Assembly (NCBI GenBank): GCA_947505055.1
Contig: CANNLO010000213.1
Location: forward strand, 1-7,883
DNA length: 7,883 bases
Source of the DNA: Methylococcaceae bacterium
Lineage (GTDB): Bacteria; Pseudomonadota; Gammaproteobacteria; Methylococcales; Methylomonadaceae
Direction of reading: 5' to 3'
Shown here: piece after piece, positions 1-6,372 of the stretch
Layout of the letters: every line of letters begins with the position of its first letter
Position numbering within the stretch: position 1 is the stretch's first letter
The notes under the pieces: generated by a model
What the model was told of the DNA's origin: nothing
What the model saw: only the letters and a program-made list of their open reading frames with translations
Database searches by the model: none
Translations under genes and position numbers: made by a program

Positions 1-1
1 A

Positions 2-178
2 ACGGCCTGCATTCGTGAAATGCCCGAATTTGCCCATTTGCCGATTATCGCCTTGACCGCAAAAGCCATGAAGGAGGACAGAAAAAAATGTCTGGATGCA
101 GGCGCTTCAGATTATCTGTCCAAACCCGTGGATCAGGATAGACTGATTTCGTTAATCCGGGTCTGGCTTTGCCGGTAG
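2..178 (+). CDS. Response-regulator receiver domain, C-terminal end (probably tail of a hybrid histidine kinase); 5' truncated by window
   Basis: This is an open frame of 58 codons from the window edge to a TAG at 176-178. It carries the second half of a CheY-like receiver domain. The segment [11 protein letters not shown] matches the beta-4 strand and its conserved Thr/Ala switch region. [12 protein letters not shown] holds the invariant Lys of the KP motif that closes the domain. The phospho-acceptor Asp lies upstream, outside the window. The protein stops about 14 residues after the KP motif, so the receiver is the last domain. The ALTAKAM..DR..CL.AGASDYL.KPVD pattern is typical of receivers fused to the end of hybrid sensor kinases, although a stand-alone or multi-receiver regulator is also possible. 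It acts in the cytoplasm by phosphotransfer. It is transcribed towards the kinase gene at 309-2438 (convergent) and the two are separated by a palindromic repeat, so they are not one operon. Confidence 0.9.
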   Translation, partial: TACIREMPEFAHLPIIALTAKAMKEDRKKCLDAGASDYLSKPVDQDRLISLIRVWLCR

Positions 179-182
179 CTTA

Positions 183-281
183 GGAATGCGTATGAAATAA
201 CATAGACAACTTGCTCCCTCTCCTGTTGGAGAGGGATGGGGTGAGGAGAATAAAATGCTCAAGTTATTTCATGCGCTTTCC
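183..281. repeat. REP-like hairpin nested in a longer imperfect inverted repeat
   Basis: The core is a perfect 8-bp stem, CCCTCTCC at 216-223 and GGAGAGGG at 228-235, with a TGTT loop, followed by ATGGGGTGAGGAG. This core recurs in the pair at 7342-7438. Around it lies a second inverted repeat: 183-201 and 263-281 are reverse complements at 17 of 19 positions. The whole structure fills the gap between two convergent genes ending at 178 and 309. It may act as a bidirectional transcription end or mRNA stabiliser, but there is no T-run adjoining the stem, so a terminator role is only an inference. Confidence 0.75.
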
Positions 282-308
282 TTAGCCAGTCAGCACAGCT
301 TTAAAAAG

Positions 309-2438
309 CTAAGTTATTAACGCTGCTCTAGCAAGGGGTAAGGTGAAATAAAACGTGCTGCCTTTACCGGGTTCGCTGTTGAAACGCAACGCACCTTGAT
401 GGGCTTCGATAAGGGCGTTACTGATGGATAGTCCCATGCCCATGCCGCTGGTTTTGGTGGTGTAAAAAGGTGTAAGAACCTGTTTTTGTTGGTCTATAGC
501 GATACCCAAGCCGTTATCTTTTACGCTAATCCGTATCGCATCGTTGAACATCAAGCGACTTTGGATAGTAATTTGGCTTGGGTATTTTTTTGGGGAGCTG
601 TGCAAGGCGTCAATGCTGTTGCGGCACAAATTAATCAGAACTTGCTCTATTTGAAGTTCATCGATATGGATGGACGGCAGGTTGTTTTCCAGTTCAAGTA
701 GCAGCGTGACGTTATTTAGCTTGAGCTCATCGGAACACAAGGTGACACAGTTATTAATCAATTTATTCATGTCGACGGTTAAGCGCCGTTGTGAATTAGG
801 CTTACAAAAATGTTTCATCCTGTGAATTATCGTTCCCGCTCTTAAAGCCTGCTGCTGTGTTTTGACGAGTATCTCAGTGAGCTTTACAAGATCAGGATTT
901 TCGGTATTGATGATGTTTAAACTCACTTGTGTATAGCTGGAAATTGCAGACAGTGGCTGGTTGACTTCATGGGATATGCCCGAAGCCATTTCCCCCATCA
1001 GGCCCAGACGCGATATGTGGGCGAGTTGATCTAAATGTTCGCGATATTGCTGTTCCTGAATTTTTCGCTGTGAAATGTCGGTATGTGTACCGATCATGCG
1101 TAACGGCGAACTATCTTCACCGTAGTTGACCACGGCGCCGCGTGCCATAATCCATTTATAGTTGCCATCTTTGCAGCGCAAGCGATACTCAACGTTATAA
1201 CTTTTCGTCTTTCCCTCCAGGTAGGCCCGCAATGCTTCTGTAACAGAGGGCAGGTCAGCAGGATATAAATTGTTTTGCCAATCTTGGTAAGTAAACGGCG
1301 GATTGTCTTCGCCATAGCCTAGCATTGAGGTGAATTCCTTGGAATAGTTGACATGACCGGTCTGGATGTTCCAATCCCAGATGCCATCTCCGGAACCTTC
1401 TAAGGCGAATTTCCAGATAAACCTGGTTTCACGCAGCTCATTTTCCATCTGCTTGCGTGCGGTAATGTTGGTGATGAAGCCGTGCCAGAGTGTAGAGCCG
1501 TCAATTTCCCGCTCGGGTAAGGCGTTGCCGAGCAGCCAGTAGATCGTGCCATCATCAAACTTCACCCGATATTCATGATTCCATGGGGTCAAGTTCATTG
1601 CGGACGCCTGAATTGAGGCCACGATACCGTCATAGTCCTCCGGGTGCAGAATGGCAAAGACTTTGGCGGCATCATTAAGCACGTCTTCAGGGCTGACCCG
1701 GTATATGTCATACATTGCTGCACTGGCGTAAGGAAAGCAGGAGCTGCCATCGGAACGCAATCGATATTGATAGATCACGCCCGGTACAGAACTGGATATT
1801 TTCTGAAGGCGATGCAGTGTAGCTTCTGGTGATTTTTCTTGCTGCTGGTGTTCAGCGCACATTAGGACTAATGCCCTGGCTTCGCACAAGTCTGCTGTTG
1901 CTTGCCTGTTTTTGGTGTTGTCTGTAACGGTGATGCGCAGCGACGAATTTAAGCACAGGCAGTTCAGCAGGACAGGACGTTCGCTATTGCTACAGTTCTT
2001 CAGCGACAACTCAATAGTCTGCTGCCGCTTATGCTTGATTATGTCGGAGAAAAAAAGATGCCACCTGTCGCCATCTTGTGGTGAGACCAGGGCAGCAAAG
2101 TGCTGGTGCAGTAAGTTCCTGCGCTCCATGTTTATCAGCTGAAGGGCGGTTCGGTTAACTTCTGAAATCAGTCCTTCGTGTGTCAATAGGAAGTAGCCAG
2201 TCGGGACATTCTCATAAAGATCAACATAACGAGCTTGGGATTCCTCCAGGGCAGCGTGAGCGCAGCGCAGTTTCTCGTGTTGCATGTCCAGTTCAAGCAG
2301 GTTCATTTCGAGTTGATACCGTAAATCATGCAGTAATTGATTTGCGGAGCGAATCACCGGTTTTGTAGTGGGAGCATCAGATTGTTCTGCCGCCTCTTCT
2401 ATCCGCAGTGTATTGAGTCCAGTTGGTTTTTTATCCAT
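309..2438 (-). CDS. Soluble PAS-PAS-PAS sensor histidine kinase (FixL/HPK4-like kinase core)
   Basis: A 709-residue sensor kinase with no membrane segment or signal peptide, so it probably senses a cytoplasmic or diffusible cue. A charged helical region at residues about 30-72 is followed by PAS 1 (about 70-175), PAS 2 (about 212-333) and PAS 3 (about 338-465), the last two ending in PAC-type segments (ITNITARKQ, THTDISQRK). The HisKA domain follows, with the H box GISHEVNQPLSAI and phospho-acceptor His490. The ATPase domain has the N box LCRNSIDAL (Asn607), G1 DNGLGI (Asp641), the F box FYTTKTSG and G2 GMGMGLS (665-671), so all catalytic motifs are present. The H box and ASGISHEVNQPL context resemble FixL- and DctB-type kinases. 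No heme-binding PAS histidine could be assigned, so oxygen sensing is not claimed. There is no receiver domain and no adjacent complete regulator, making this an orphan kinase here. The ATG at 2438 has no good Shine-Dalgarno sequence, so a later start is possible. Confidence 0.9.
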   Translation of the reverse strand: MDKKPTGLNTLRIEEAAEQSDAPTTKPVIRSANQLLHDLRYQLEMNLLELDMQHEKLRCAHAALEESQARYVDLYENVPTGYFLLTHEGLISEVNRTALQLINMERRNLLHQHFAALVSPQDGDRWHLFFSDIIKHKRQQTIELSLKNCSNSERPVLLNCLCLNSSLRITVTDNTKNRQATADLCEARALVLMCAEHQQQEKSPEATLHRLQKISSSVPGVIYQYRLRSDGSSCFPYASAAMYDIYRVSPEDVLNDAAKVFAILHPEDYDGIVASIQASAMNLTPWNHEYRVKFDDGTIYWLLGNALPEREIDGSTLWHGFITNITARKQMENELRETRFIWKFALEGSGDGIWDWNIQTGHVNYSKEFTSMLGYGEDNPPFTYQDWQNNLYPADLPSVTEALRAYLEGKTKSYNVEYRLRCKDGNYKWIMARGAVVNYGEDSSPLRMIGTHTDISQRKIQEQQYREHLDQLAHISRLGLMGEMASGISHEVNQPLSAISSYTQVSLNIINTENPDLVKLTEILVKTQQQALRAGTIIHRMKHFCKPNSQRRLTVDMNKLINNCVTLCSDELKLNNVTLLLELENNLPSIHIDELQIEQVLINLCRNSIDALHSSPKKYPSQITIQSRLMFNDAIRISVKDNGLGIAIDQQKQVLTPFYTTKTSGMGMGLSISNALIEAHQGALRFNSEPGKGSTFYFTLPLARAALIT

Positions 2439-2480
2439 ACTAAATTCGGGTATGTTATTTTTTTTATTTATATATTAAAA

Positions 2481-2486
2481 ATTATA
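2481..2486 (-). promoter_or_regulatory. Candidate -10 box for the histidine kinase gene
   Basis: On the minus strand this reads TATAAT, a perfect -10 hexamer, about 43 bp before the ATG at 2438 in a markedly AT-rich stretch. No good -35 hexamer lies 16-18 bp upstream. It is therefore a positional candidate only, or a promoter that depends on an activator. Confidence 0.3.
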
Positions 2487-2650
2487 CATTACTGGCTGCG
2501 TTAATTCTTTAGTTATCTAACGTATTTTTAGTAATAAATCGCCTTGGTTAGCATGGCTATGGCTTTTTTCTTGAAAAGCATTTGAAATAGTTCCGCAGCG
2601 GATTTCTTTGGGCAATTTTGAGATTCCCGTCATGCGTTTTAGCGGCGGTA

Positions 2651-3604
2651 TCAGGACAAATTCAGGAAGATTTTAATGATGGGATTTGTACCGCTGCTTT
2701 TTTTCAATACGGTGACGCTGTCGATTATTGTTTGATCCACAGTGCAGTTTCTAATATAGGGCTCACTGCCAAAAAAGATGCTATTTACTTTCATGCCGAG
2801 TTTGAGTTGAGGCAAGGAGATTTCAACAATAGGGACGGCAGAGTTGGCGCGATTTCGATTGTTTAAGACTAGGCCTTTTTGCCACCGTTCTGTAGCTATG
2901 GAGACGAGCTTCGCTTTGGCAATGGCGGCTTTAAGTTCCTCAACGGTTGCGCCGCTCAGCACATTTACAAAAACATCGACAACCTCCGCATCATAGTAGC
3001 TTTCTTTTCGAATCATCAATTGACTGATTACAATGTCTGCGAACATGGCATGCCCCGTCATTGAGCCGTCAATATAAGCGTTATAGTCGCTGACGACACT
3101 GAGTATCCGAGAGCCTAAGGGAATATGTTTTTGAGCTAGGCCGTCCGGAAAGCCTTGGCCGTCATAGCGTTCGAATTGGTGCCGCATTAAAAGCGCAGCG
3201 GCTTCAAATTGCGGCAAACCTTTCAATAAAGCCTCACCGTCTACCGCGTGTCCTAGATAGCGGTATTTATCGACTATAGACATTGAATAAAAAGGCTTGG
3301 TTAACAAGCTATTCGGTAAAAGGCTCTTGCCGAGTGGCAGTAACAATGCTGCATAGAGAATATTTTTTTTATCTATTTCGCTGATATCTAAGCCCTCTGC
3401 GATCAGGAAGGCTTTTTCAGCAATAAATTTTGACTGTCCGCTTTTAATGCCGGGTCGCGATTCAACAATGCGCGAGAGTGTCTGGACGAACTTAATATTC
3501 AGTTTTATTAGTCTGTCATCGGCATGGTCAAGATGCTGCGTTGCAATCTTGAATTGTTCGATATATTTTGTTATTTTTTCTTCCATATGTGGGGCGTTTT
3601 CCAT
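2651..3604 (-). CDS. Degenerate HD-GYP-like protein (probable non-catalytic c-di-GMP phosphodiesterase relative)
   Basis: A 317-residue soluble protein. Residues about 40-215 align by eye with the HD-GYP domain, the family that hydrolyses cyclic di-GMP. The region around the GYP motif is well kept: RHQFERYDGQGFPDGL (141-156), then IPLGSRILSVVSDYNAYIDG. GFP at 151-153 stands in for GYP. The metal-binding part is lost. The position of the HDIGK motif reads LPLGK (89-93), and the expected first-motif His near residues 55-60 is absent (KSGQSK). Metal ligation and phosphodiesterase activity are therefore unlikely, and a c-di-GMP-binding or protein-interaction role is more plausible (inference). 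The C-terminal segment (about 257-317, EISLPQLKLGMKVN) resembles the small L-x-x-GM-containing domain that follows some HD-GYP domains. The ATG at 3604 is favoured by AGAGGA at 3617-3612, seven bases away. A Met at residue 7 is an alternative. No receiver domain is attached. Confidence 0.72.
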   Translation of the reverse strand: MENAPHMEEKITKYIEQFKIATQHLDHADDRLIKLNIKFVQTLSRIVESRPGIKSGQSKFIAEKAFLIAEGLDISEIDKKNILYAALLLPLGKSLLPNSLLTKPFYSMSIVDKYRYLGHAVDGEALLKGLPQFEAAALLMRHQFERYDGQGFPDGLAQKHIPLGSRILSVVSDYNAYIDGSMTGHAMFADIVISQLMIRKESYYDAEVVDVFVNVLSGATVEELKAAIAKAKLVSIATERWQKGLVLNNRNRANSAVPIVEISLPQLKLGMKVNSIFFGSEPYIRNCTVDQTIIDSVTVLKKSSGTNPIIKIFLNLS

Positions 3605-3769
3605 TTGCGTGTCCTCTGGTTTGTTCTGTTTCGCAATCGTTAAATAGGGACGTTGCTTGTCGTGCGTCAGTCAAGTCGGAGCCATTTTTTTGTTTAATTA
3701 TACACAGCTAACTGCTGATTTTTTAATTTATGTGTTGTTTGACAGCTGGAAAATAGTCTGGGTAATAGC

Positions 3770-4072
3770 TTAATACCAAATTATATTGTCATCCATATCT
3801 GTAATGTCATCTATATTGTCTTTGGGTTCAAAATATACTATGGTTTGGGTGTCTGAAATTGAAGTCAGAGGTTCAGAATCCTGGTTTTTCGGCTTGCGTT
3901 CGTCGTAACTTCCAGTCGAAATACATTCTTTGATGAATTGCTGAAGTATAGCTTCCGCCTCTTGCCTTGAATTATAGGGGCCAATGTTATGACCATTGCG
4001 TGCCTGAAAAAACCATTCAGTTTTTCCTGTTAGTTGATTCGCAATATAAAATATTCTATCGGATTTAAACAT
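3770..4072 (-). CDS. Small acidic protein, DUF6316-like
   Basis: A 100-residue protein. The first half, FKSDRIFYIANQLTGKTEWF then FQARNGHNIGPYNSRQEAEA and LQQFI, has the pattern [FR]xSDRxFxxxxxWFFxxRxGxxxGPxxSRxEAExxLxxFI. I associate this with short DUF6316-type proteins of Pseudomonas and related gammaproteobacteria, whose function is unknown. The second half (about 58-100) is strongly acidic, low in complexity and probably unstructured (PKDNIDDITDMDDNIIWY). There is no signal peptide or membrane segment. The ribosome-binding site is weak (AGG about ten bases before ATG). It is co-oriented with the HD-GYP-like gene but separated from it by about 165 bp, so a shared transcript is uncertain. 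The family name is from memory of the motif pattern. Confidence 0.65.
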   Translation of the reverse strand: MFKSDRIFYIANQLTGKTEWFFQARNGHNIGPYNSRQEAEAILQQFIKECISTGSYDERKPKNQDSEPLTSISDTQTIVYFEPKDNIDDITDMDDNIIWY

Positions 4073-4140
4073 AGTCAGGCCTGCTCGTTAATATTAGATG
4101 TATAGAAAACTTTGACTAAAGTATAAAGCTTTCATCAATT

Positions 4141-4168
4141 AAAAACTGCATAAATGTATGCATTTTTT
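4141..4168. terminator. AT-rich hairpin with T-run, terminator-like on both strands
   Basis: The arms 4141-4152 and 4157-4168 are complementary at 11 of 12 positions around an AATG loop. The core is TGCATA/TATGCA and the outer part is an A-run facing a T-run. This could end transcripts from either side. It lies about 70 bp upstream of the small minus-strand gene, so on that strand it would insulate the gene from upstream readthrough. The stem is poor in GC, so termination strength is doubtful. Confidence 0.4.
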
Positions 4169-4616
4169 AAATTATTAAAATAAATTAAGCTGAAGTGGTA
4201 TTTGATAAGGCGTCTGGCCATGGAAAAGGCTATGATTTTGTTAAATATAGCTTTATTTGTGAGTAAAAATAAAGAAGGCTGGATGTTTTTAGGGGGTTTT
4301 AAAATTAAGTCTGTATTTTCATCTGTCAATATAGTGCTGTATCGCAGTATTTTTCAGTATTTTTATAAAATAATTGAATTTTTTATTTGTAAGGAGCTTG
4401 TGTTTAATCGTTATAGTGACGCCGTGGGAGAGGTCTACGTCGTAGCTATAATTAAAATACGCGGTGAATCATGGAGTCTGGGGTTACCAAGATGGGACAA
4501 GGAATTTTAGCCAATACCGTCATGCCGGTTGGGATGGTAATGTAGTTTATGATTTAGGTTCGAAATCAAACCAAAGCTTCACAGCCTAGACTTGATGCGC
4601 TAAGCGCTCTAACGGG
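4169..4616. other. AT-rich stretch without a convincing gene
   Basis: The only longer plus-strand frame (TTG at 4202 or ATG at 4220, to 4510) lacks a ribosome-binding site, has an unnatural composition rich in Ile, Phe and Lys, and resembles nothing I know. The minus-strand frame at 4135-4329 is equally unconvincing and runs through a hairpin. The stretch contains a perfect short palindrome, GCGCT-A-AGCGC, at 4597-4607, just outside the IS insertion point. It may be degraded coding DNA or true intergenic sequence. Confidence 0.5.
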
Positions 4617-4624
4617 TCACCCAT

Positions 4625-4635
4625 TAGCCTGCCTC
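4625..4635. repeat. IS1111-group subterminal inverted repeat, transposase-distal end
   Basis: TAGCCTGCCTC, the exact reverse complement of 6339-6349. It starts about five bases inside the element from the TCA junction at 4617-4619. It marks the end downstream of the transposase. Confidence 0.8.
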
Positions 4636-4703
4636 TGTCAATAGGCCAATAAAATCCCCCAGGCAAAATCTGATTTTTTTTCGTGTCTCTCTTCCTGTTA
4701 TTG

Positions 4704-4835
4704 AACCTGTGGACTTCGTGGGCGCGAGATCCGAGAGTGTGGGTAAGTTGTGGTCAGCAGGGACGCTGTCCATAACTTATCCACACGGCTCTGCTCGGAT
4801 CGATCCGCAGGACGCGTCCACGAAGTCCACAGGTT
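4704..4835. repeat. 132-nt nested hairpin with an exact DnaA-box sequence inside the IS non-coding end
   Basis: The outer arms 4704-4726 and 4813-4835 pair at 22 of 23 positions. The middle arms 4728-4735 and 4794-4801 pair perfectly. The inner arms 4737-4753 and 4770-4786 pair at 15 of 17, and a tip CAGC/GCTG (4755-4758, 4765-4768) closes a six-base loop. All three mismatches would be G-U wobbles in a plus-strand RNA and C-A mismatches in a minus-strand one. The right inner arm holds TTATCCACA (4777-4785), identical to the consensus DnaA box. The left arm holds a one-mismatch copy (4738-4746, reverse). The right side also contains the 12-bp palindrome CGGATCGATCCG at 4796-4807. It could be a structural part of the IS end, a nested miniature element, or a protein-binding site. 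Confidence 0.8.
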
Positions 4836-4954
4836 ATCCTTATAATTCGTTGTTTTTAGACTAAAAAAATACTGTTTCCCTGTTCATTTATGTCGCTTGT
4901 CCGAGTAATCAGTCTAAATACGCACCCGTCTTCTCGTTTAGTGGTTCGCGCAAA

Positions 4955-5256
4955 GCACTGATGCGCGCCAGTCACCCATCAGGATCAAGACAGCTGAACT
5001 TGCCCAAAGGGAAAGATTTCAGCGCCCCTGGCTCATTCGAGCCCCAGAAAATTGTCGGTGCCAAGCTTTGTCCAATTGTATTTAATACAACAGATTTAAT
5101 GGTTCTCCGTCGAAACGGACCAGACCCGGAGTGGTTCAAAGCTTAGGCGTATCAGCTTGTACTCATTGTAACAATCGACTTTTAGTCGGTTGAACGACCT
5201 ACCAATCAGGTCTCGTGGTTATTAGCCAACCCCTTTGCCGGTTCAGTCGTTCAACC
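4955..5256 (-). ncRNA. Predicted IS1111-group bridge RNA (target- and donor-binding loops); outer ends not defined
   Basis: This non-coding region directly follows the transposase stop on the same strand. Hairpin A has a perfect 11-bp stem (5246-5256 with 5188-5198) and a 47-nt loop. On the minus strand its loop carries GGGGT on the 5' side (5233-5229) and AGACCTGA on the 3' side (5213-5206). The first equals the left half, and the second is complementary to the right half, of GGGGTCAGGTCT, the insertion target. Hairpin B has a 7-bp stem (5019-5025 with 4955-4961, one G-U wobble valid only for a minus-strand RNA) and a 57-nt loop. Its 3' side carries ATGGGTGA (4979-4972), complementary to TCACCCAT at 4617-4624, the IS end itself. 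With flanking bases this becomes 12 nt including one wobble. The two loops thus fit target- and donor-binding loops. Between them are further stems (5061-5070 with 5137-5146, and a 7-bp arm palindrome at 5076-5090). A matching left donor guide was not found, and transcript ends are unknown. Confidence 0.65.
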
Positions 5257-5263
5257 TTAACTG

Positions 5264-6280
5264 TTAAGTAAATAACTTTGCAGAATCAAAGGGTACTTGA
5301 TCCCGCATCACATAATAGCTTGCCCTCGCCAGTTTATGCGCCACCGCTTTGAGTGCAACCACTCGGCTTTGTTTGGCGGCTTTGCGCTGATAAAAACGTT
5401 TAGCTTGTTCGTTAAAGCGAATGGCAAAGTTGGCGGCTTCAACAAAAGCCCACGCCAAATACTTGTTGCCATTTTTAGTATTGCCCTGGCCTTTCTTTTT
5501 GCCATTGCTCAATTTCTCACTGCCGACACAGCGGCAATAGGAGGTGAAGTTACCCACCTGGGCAAAGCGCTCAATACCGCCGGTCTCCAGCATGATAGTT
5601 AGCGCCAAAACTTCGCCTACGCCGCCGATACTTAACAAATAACGGTAGCGAGGATCCAGTTTCGCCTGTTTTAAAATAGCTTGCTCCAGTACTTTGATCT
5701 GTTGATCCAGAGCGTTCATTAGGATCCGATTGCTGTCAACCGCCAACGCCACATTCGGGTCAGCAAACTGTTGTTGTACCTGTTCTTGAGTCAGGGATTT
5801 GGTGGCATTGCAACTCAATCGGCTACCGGTGTTACGGGCATATAAATTTTCTATGCTTAAAATATGCGCAGTTCGCTGCCTAACCAATTGTCCGCGTTTG
5901 CGTAATAAATCCCTGACCGCCCGGCTTTGTTTGGGATAAATATGTCCGGTGGGCAAAATACCTAAACGTAATAAATGGGCCAGCCAGAACGCATCGGAAT
6001 CATCGTCGGTAAACTTTAAGCCTTCGTATTGTTTGACGGCAGACGTATTGACCAGATGAACCTTGTAACCCGCTTCCATCAAGCCATCCACCAGCCAATA
6101 CCAGTTGTAAGTCGATTCTACTGCAATTCCTTCAATACCTTCTTTGAACGGCTCCAAGCCATGTAGAATCTGATCTAAATCACAGCCTTGTTTCTTCCTG
6201 TAAAGCACTTTGTCTTCTTCGTTGATGAGTTGTGTCACCACGTTCGTTGAATGTAAATCTATTCCACAGTATAGTTTCAT
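5264..6280 (-). CDS. IS110-family (IS1111-group) transposase/recombinase
   Basis: A 338-residue, full-length enzyme of the RNA-guided IS110 recombinase family. The N-terminal DEDD (RuvC-like) domain shows GIDLH with Asp8, AVEST with Glu55, and the TDDDSDA motif supplying Asp93 and Asp96. A coiled-coil linker occupies about 185-208. The C-terminal Transposase_20-type domain follows (about 212-300: LLSIGGVGEVLALTIMLETG, then GNFTSYCRC, KLSNGKKKGQGNTKNGNKYLAWA). The catalytic serine must lie in this part. Ser247 and Ser258 are the candidates, and I cannot choose between them by eye. The ATG at 6280 is preceded by GAGG with an eight-base spacer, a good ribosome-binding site. The enzyme would form a complex with the bridge RNA encoded just downstream and move the element via a circular intermediate (family knowledge). 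No frameshift or stop is visible. Confidence 0.95.
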   Translation of the reverse strand: MKLYCGIDLHSTNVVTQLINEEDKVLYRKKQGCDLDQILHGLEPFKEGIEGIAVESTYNWYWLVDGLMEAGYKVHLVNTSAVKQYEGLKFTDDDSDAFWLAHLLRLGILPTGHIYPKQSRAVRDLLRKRGQLVRQRTAHILSIENLYARNTGSRLSCNATKSLTQEQVQQQFADPNVALAVDSNRILMNALDQQIKVLEQAILKQAKLDPRYRYLLSIGGVGEVLALTIMLETGGIERFAQVGNFTSYCRCVGSEKLSNGKKKGQGNTKNGNKYLAWAFVEAANFAIRFNEQAKRFYQRKAAKQSRVVALKAVAHKLARASYYVMRDQVPFDSAKLFT

Positions 6281-6338
6281 GCCTGCTTCCTCGGTTGTTT
6301 AAATTCAATGTCAGTTTACACCACTGGCACCGATCGGG

Positions 6339-6349
6339 GAGGCAGGCTA
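6339..6349. repeat. IS1111-group subterminal inverted repeat, transposase-proximal end
   Basis: GAGGCAGGCTA, exact inverted partner of 4625-4635, about 60 bp upstream of the transposase start and about eight bases inside the TCA junction at 6358-6360. The asymmetric distance to the two ends is characteristic of the IS1111 group. Confidence 0.8.
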
Positions 6350-6358
6350 GATGATTAT

Positions 6359-6372
6359 CAGGTCTTGCAATC
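6359..6372. repeat. Target-motif copy 1: right half-site at the IS junction (direct repeat with 7229-7242)
   Basis: CAGGTCTTGCAATC, identical over 14 bases to 7229-7242. From GGTCT onward it is chromosomal flank of the IS, and CA is part of the shared TCA junction. Joined to the other flank (4611-4619, AACGGGTCA) it rebuilds GGGTCAGGTCTTGC. I recall sequences close to GGGGTCAGGTCTTGCAT as common dispersed repeats in proteobacterial genomes, which is memory rather than a search result. Confidence 0.75.

Larger units (their letters stand above)
4620..6360 (-). mobile_element. IS110-family insertion sequence, IS1111 group, apparently complete (about 1.74 kb)
   Basis: Four observations define the element. 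It has an intact IS110-type transposase on the minus strand. The 11-bp sequence TAGCCTGCCTC (4625-4635) is repeated inverted at 6339-6349, a few bases inside each end, which is the subterminal-repeat layout of the IS1111 group. A long non-coding end lies downstream of the transposase, where that group carries its bridge RNA. Both outer junctions carry TCA (4617-4619 and 6358-6360). Removing one TCA plus the element joins AACGGG-TCA to GGTCTTGCAATC. This restores the motif seen undisturbed at 7225-7242 (GGGGGCAGGTCTTGC). The junction is ambiguous by three bases because of the shared TCA. There is no longer target duplication, as expected for this family. The element is long for its group, partly because of the hairpin at 4704-4835. 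The transposase frame is unbroken, so it may be active. Confidence 0.85.

Noticed and set aside
3697..3702. TATAAT on the minus strand as promoter of the HD-GYP-like gene
   Set aside because: A perfect hexamer, but 93 bp from the ATG in AT-rich DNA, with no -35 element at the right distance.
3704..3726. CAGC/GCTG hairpin with T-run as a plus-strand terminator
   Set aside because: A four-pair stem only, and no plus-strand gene upstream.
4202..4510. Plus-strand open frame of about 100 codons
   Set aside because: No ribosome-binding site, AT-driven composition, no recognisable pattern, and an overlapping minus-strand frame of equal quality. Treated as non-coding.
4777..4785. A replication origin based on the exact DnaA box
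   Set aside because: Only two boxes, both explained by the arms of one palindrome, with no AT-rich unwinding element organised beside them, no replication gene and no further boxes.
4961..5146. Plus-strand 61-codon open frame within the IS non-coding end
   Set aside because: It runs antisense through the presumed donor loop and several stems of the bridge RNA. No ribosome-binding site, and the open frame is explained by structured, moderately GC-rich RNA sequence.
5188..5256. Integron attC site
   Set aside because: A palindrome of similar size, but it lacks the GTTRRRY core and paired R/L boxes, and its loop is better explained by bridge-RNA guides.
5205..6365. ATCAGGTCT at 5205-5213 and 6357-6365 as a 9-bp target-site duplication bounding a shorter IS
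   Set aside because: The first copy lies inside the loop of a perfect hairpin next to the transposase stop, IS110 elements do not make such duplications, and the subterminal repeats place the other end near 4620. It is better read as a guide sequence.
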